A stretch of 64,000 nt of DNA from Gillisia limnaea DSM 15749 (GTDB lineage: Bacteria > Bacteroidota > Bacteroidia > Flavobacteriales > Flavobacteriaceae): assembly GCF_000243235.1 (NCBI RefSeq), contig NZ_JH594606.1:124001-188000 (forward strand). Reading direction: 5' to 3'. A program made the position numbers and the translations under genes. The notes beneath the pieces are model-generated. The model ran no database searches and was not told the origin of the DNA. It was given only the letters and a program-made list of their open reading frames with translations. Shown one piece after another: positions 61,962 through 64,000 of this stretch (position 1 is its first letter; every line of letters begins with the position of its first letter).

Positions 61962-62714
61962 CTAGTACTCTTTAAATAATTTCCTCGCTTTTTCAAGATC
62001 TTCAGCAGTATCAATGCCAATTCCTTTAAAATTTGTTTCCACCATCATTATATTTTTCCCATATTCAAGATATCGGATACATTCGATCTTCTCTGTTGCT
62101 TCAAGTTGCAACATTGGCAACCTGTAAAAATCCATCAACGCCTGTTTTCTAAATGCATACACCCCAATATGTTTGAAATAAGTCACTCCGGAATTTGTTT
62201 CCCTTGGATAAGGAAGTGGGAATCTTGAGAAATAAAGCGCCAGGTTATTTTTATTGGTGATCACCTTCACATTATTAGGGTTGGTAATCTCCTCGCTATC
62301 GAACATTGGTGTTTTAAGGGAAGCAAGATCTATACTGCTTTCGGTATCATATTTAAATACTTCAAGAAGTTTATAAAGGCTTTCTTTATCTATGAGTGGT
62401 TCATCGCCTTGCACATTTACCACGATATCAACATCCATATCCTCTACCGCTTCCGCAATTCTATCGCTGCCGCATTCGTGCTCTTTTTTGCTCATTATCG
62501 CAATACCTCCGGAATTCTTAATCTCATCAAAAATAATATCGCTGTCGGTTACCACATATACTTCATCAAATAACCCGGTATTGACAGCAGCTTCATAGGT
62601 TCGGCGAATAACGGTCTTACCGTTGAGATCCTGCATCAATTTCCCCGGAAACCTGCTTGCTTCATAGCGTGCAGGGATTACAGCTATAATTTTTAAGACG
62701 CTATTTTTAGTCAT
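61962..62714 (-). CDS. kdsB: 3-deoxy-manno-octulosonate cytidylyltransferase
   Basis: 250 residues. The nucleotide-binding N-terminus [37 protein letters not shown] (metal-binding Asp) and [18 protein letters not shown], and the terminal [17 protein letters not shown] belong to KdsB. It activates Kdo with CTP for lipid A-core synthesis, upstream of the LptD export step. Full length for the family. The gene lies 35 nt after the RecD-like gene on the minus strand and is probably co-transcribed with it. Confidence 0.96.
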   Translation of the reverse strand: MTKNSVLKIIAVIPARYEASRFPGKLMQDLNGKTVIRRTYEAAVNTGLFDEVYVVTDSDIIFDEIKNSGGIAIMSKKEHECGSDRIAEAVEDMDVDIVVNVQGDEPLIDKESLYKLLEVFKYDTESSIDLASLKTPMFDSEEITNPNNVKVITNKNNLALYFSRFPLPYPRETNSGVTYFKHIGVYAFRKQALMDFYRLPMLQLEATEKIECIRYLEYGKNIMMVETNFKGIGIDTAEDLEKARKLFKEY

Positions 62715-62749
62715 TTTACTTAAATTTCAGTTGAATTGGTAATCTTTTT

Positions 62750-64000
62750 TTAATCTTCAGCAAAAAAATCATCTTTAAACCCAATCAAATATAATTTTTC
62801 CTGAGCACGTGTTATTGCCGTATAAAGCCATCTTAGATAATCCTTGTCTACACCGTTTGGCAAATAAGGCTGTTCAATAAAAACTGTATTCCATTGCCCA
62901 CCCTGAGACTTATGACAGGTCATGGCGTATGAAAATTTAATTTGCAGGGCATTAAAAAATTTATTCCCCTTCACTTTCAAGAACTTTTTGTACTTAGAGG
63001 TTTCATCTTCGTAATCCTGAATCACTTCCTGGTAGAGTTTATTGGATTCATCATAGGTAAGCGAGGGAGAATTGCTCTCAAGAGTATCGAGGATCACAAC
63101 GGTATCGAAAGGTTGCATTTTGGGGTAATCTACCATTTTAACATTTACTTCAGCAAAACGGAATCCATACAATTCCTTAATTGCCTGAATTTCCAGGACT
63201 TTTACAATATCTCCATTCGCGATAAATCCGGCTTCAGAAGTAGGTTTTATCCAGAAATAGTTATTTTTTACCACCATTAAATAATCTCCTGAAGAAATTT
63301 CTTCCTCCTGAAATAAGATCCTGGATCGAATTTGTTGATTGTATTGATTTGCTCTTTTATTGGAGCGTACAATAATACTGGTATCCTCATTGCCCAAAGT
63401 GTCATAAGAATCCTGAATAGCGTCCAGGATCTCCTGCCCGTCCATCAACCTTACCACATCTGCCTTTCCTGTAAGATTAAAACGGAATGATTCATAAAAC
63501 TCATCTGCCAACGCCTCCCGTATCTTTGTGGCATTGAGCAGAATATCACTTTCTTCGCTTTGACGAACCACTTCATCCAATTCTATATGAATAACTTCTT
63601 TATTATAATGATCCCGAAGCTTATGTTCCTCTAGGGCTGGGCTCATATCCAGTTTTACCGGCGGTAACTGTGCGGTATCCCCAATTAAAATTAGAGAACA
63701 TTTCTGCCCGGAGTATACATAATCTATAAGATCGGCTAGCAAACCATTGTTTTCAAATAATTTCGAATCCTGATTTTCATCCGGGATCATGGATGCCTCA
63801 TCTACGATAAAGATTGCATTTTTATGTTTATTAGGCTGTAAAACAAATTGTACACCCGCCCCACTTGTTTTTTTTGGAAAATAGATCTTTTTATGAATGG
63901 TTTGTGCCTCCTGATTGGAATACAGGGAAATAACTTTAGCTGCCCTACCGGTGGGAGCAAGTAAAATTCCGCTGCGTTTTATCTTCCAAAGATTCTTCAC
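62750..64000 (-). CDS. RecD-like ATP-dependent helicase/exonuclease subunit, C-terminal part (cut by window end)
   Basis: At least 416 codons; the frame runs open through the window edge, so the N-terminus with Walker A is outside. Visible motifs: GILLAPTGRAAKVI, the Walker B FIVDEASMIPD, SLILIGDTAQLPPV, the UvrD/RecD C-terminal YAMTCHKSQGGQWNTVFIEQP and LYTAITRAQEKLYLIGF. This is a superfamily 1 helicase of the RecD2/AAA_30 type, likely 5'-3'. It does not show RecB or RecC partners here. kdsB follows. Confidence 0.9.
   Translation of the reverse strand: MKNLWKIKRSGILLAPTGRAAKVISLYSNQEAQTIHKKIYFPKKTSGAGVQFVLQPNKHKNAIFIVDEASMIPDENQDSKLFENNGLLADLIDYVYSGQKCSLILIGDTAQLPPVKLDMSPALEEHKLRDHYNKEVIHIELDEVVRQSEESDILLNATKIREALADEFYESFRFNLTGKADVVRLMDGQEILDAIQDSYDTLGNEDTSIIVRSNKRANQYNQQIRSRILFQEEEISSGDYLMVVKNNYFWIKPTSEAGFIANGDIVKVLEIQAIKELYGFRFAEVNVKMVDYPKMQPFDTVVILDTLESNSPSLTYDESNKLYQEVIQDYEDETSKYKKFLKVKGNKFFNALQIKFSYAMTCHKSQGGQWNTVFIEQPYLPNGVDKDYLRWLYTAITRAQEKLYLIGFKDDFFAED

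Noticed and set aside
1-64000. CRISPR arrays, tRNA genes, rRNA operon or prophage
   Set aside because: Reading both strands shows no spaced direct repeats of CRISPR type, no tRNA cloverleaf pattern that I can support, and no phage structural or integrase cluster.

Overview
The window looks like chromosomal core sequence of a marine-type member of the Flavobacteriaceae (Bacteroidota). The base composition is AT-rich and the genes are compact and mostly ATG/TTG-initiated. Two promoter-like sites match the Bacteroidota pattern (TTTG or TTG, 19 nt, TAnnTTTG). The gene set is also characteristic: BshA (bacillithiol synthesis), a fused branched-chain-type E1 alpha/beta dehydrogenase, long LptD and TamB homologues, PorT-like outer-membrane barrels, a GIN/DUF4097 envelope module, UMF1 and DUF4159 proteins. 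The genus cannot be fixed from this sequence alone. I see no tRNA, rRNA, CRISPR array, prophage or plasmid gene. No stretch longer than about 280 bases lacks a gene.

Layout. 1-603: 5' part of lon (minus strand). 820-3767: ECF sigma factor, membrane anti-sigma-like protein and two secreted beta-helix-type proteins with overlapping genes. 3922-8336 (minus): secreted GH65 glycosidase, UMF1 transporter, M48 lipoprotein protease. 8513-12419 (plus): alpha/beta hydrolase, two MsrB enzymes, a collagen-motif lipoprotein and lpdA, followed by a heptanucleotide array of nearly 23 copies. 12641-16017 (minus): DPH6-like ATPase, aroQ and three outer-membrane barrel genes, each followed by its own terminator. 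16131-18054: xerD and an aldo/keto reductase. 18199-23223 (minus): rpsA, cmk and the E1 fusion. 23346-28103 (plus): Fe/2OG oxygenase, SUI1, DUF1835, nucleoside phosphorylase, a cytosolic PBP2-fold protein and a barrel protein. 28198-37636: ung, mutS2, DCC protein, DAACS symporter, aroC, a large FAD/Fe-S dehydrogenase and another barrel.

37786-46966 is a leftward envelope/redox run: amidase, MlaD-like protein, two HdrC/HdrB-like Fe-S proteins, an unknown protein, a NagZ-type GH3 fused to a serine beta-lactamase-fold domain, and bshA. Divergent from it are lptD and ridA. 50445-56465 (minus) holds pfkA, an IS200/IS605-like tnpA unit and tamB. 56574-61834 (plus) is a tight run of tsaD, rsmE, DUF4159, a SpoU methyltransferase, an AI-2E-type permease and a THUMP-like methyltransferase. 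kdsB and a RecD-like helicase (cut by the window end) close the region.

The most unusual signals are non-coding: the AGGCGTT array after lpdA, the tnpA unit with palindromic ends and a 13-bp hairpin over its own start codon, a solo hairpin near 61.9 kb sharing a motif with that unit, and palindromes directly upstream of pfkA and of an outer-membrane protein gene. No clearly new defence or biosynthetic system was recognised.
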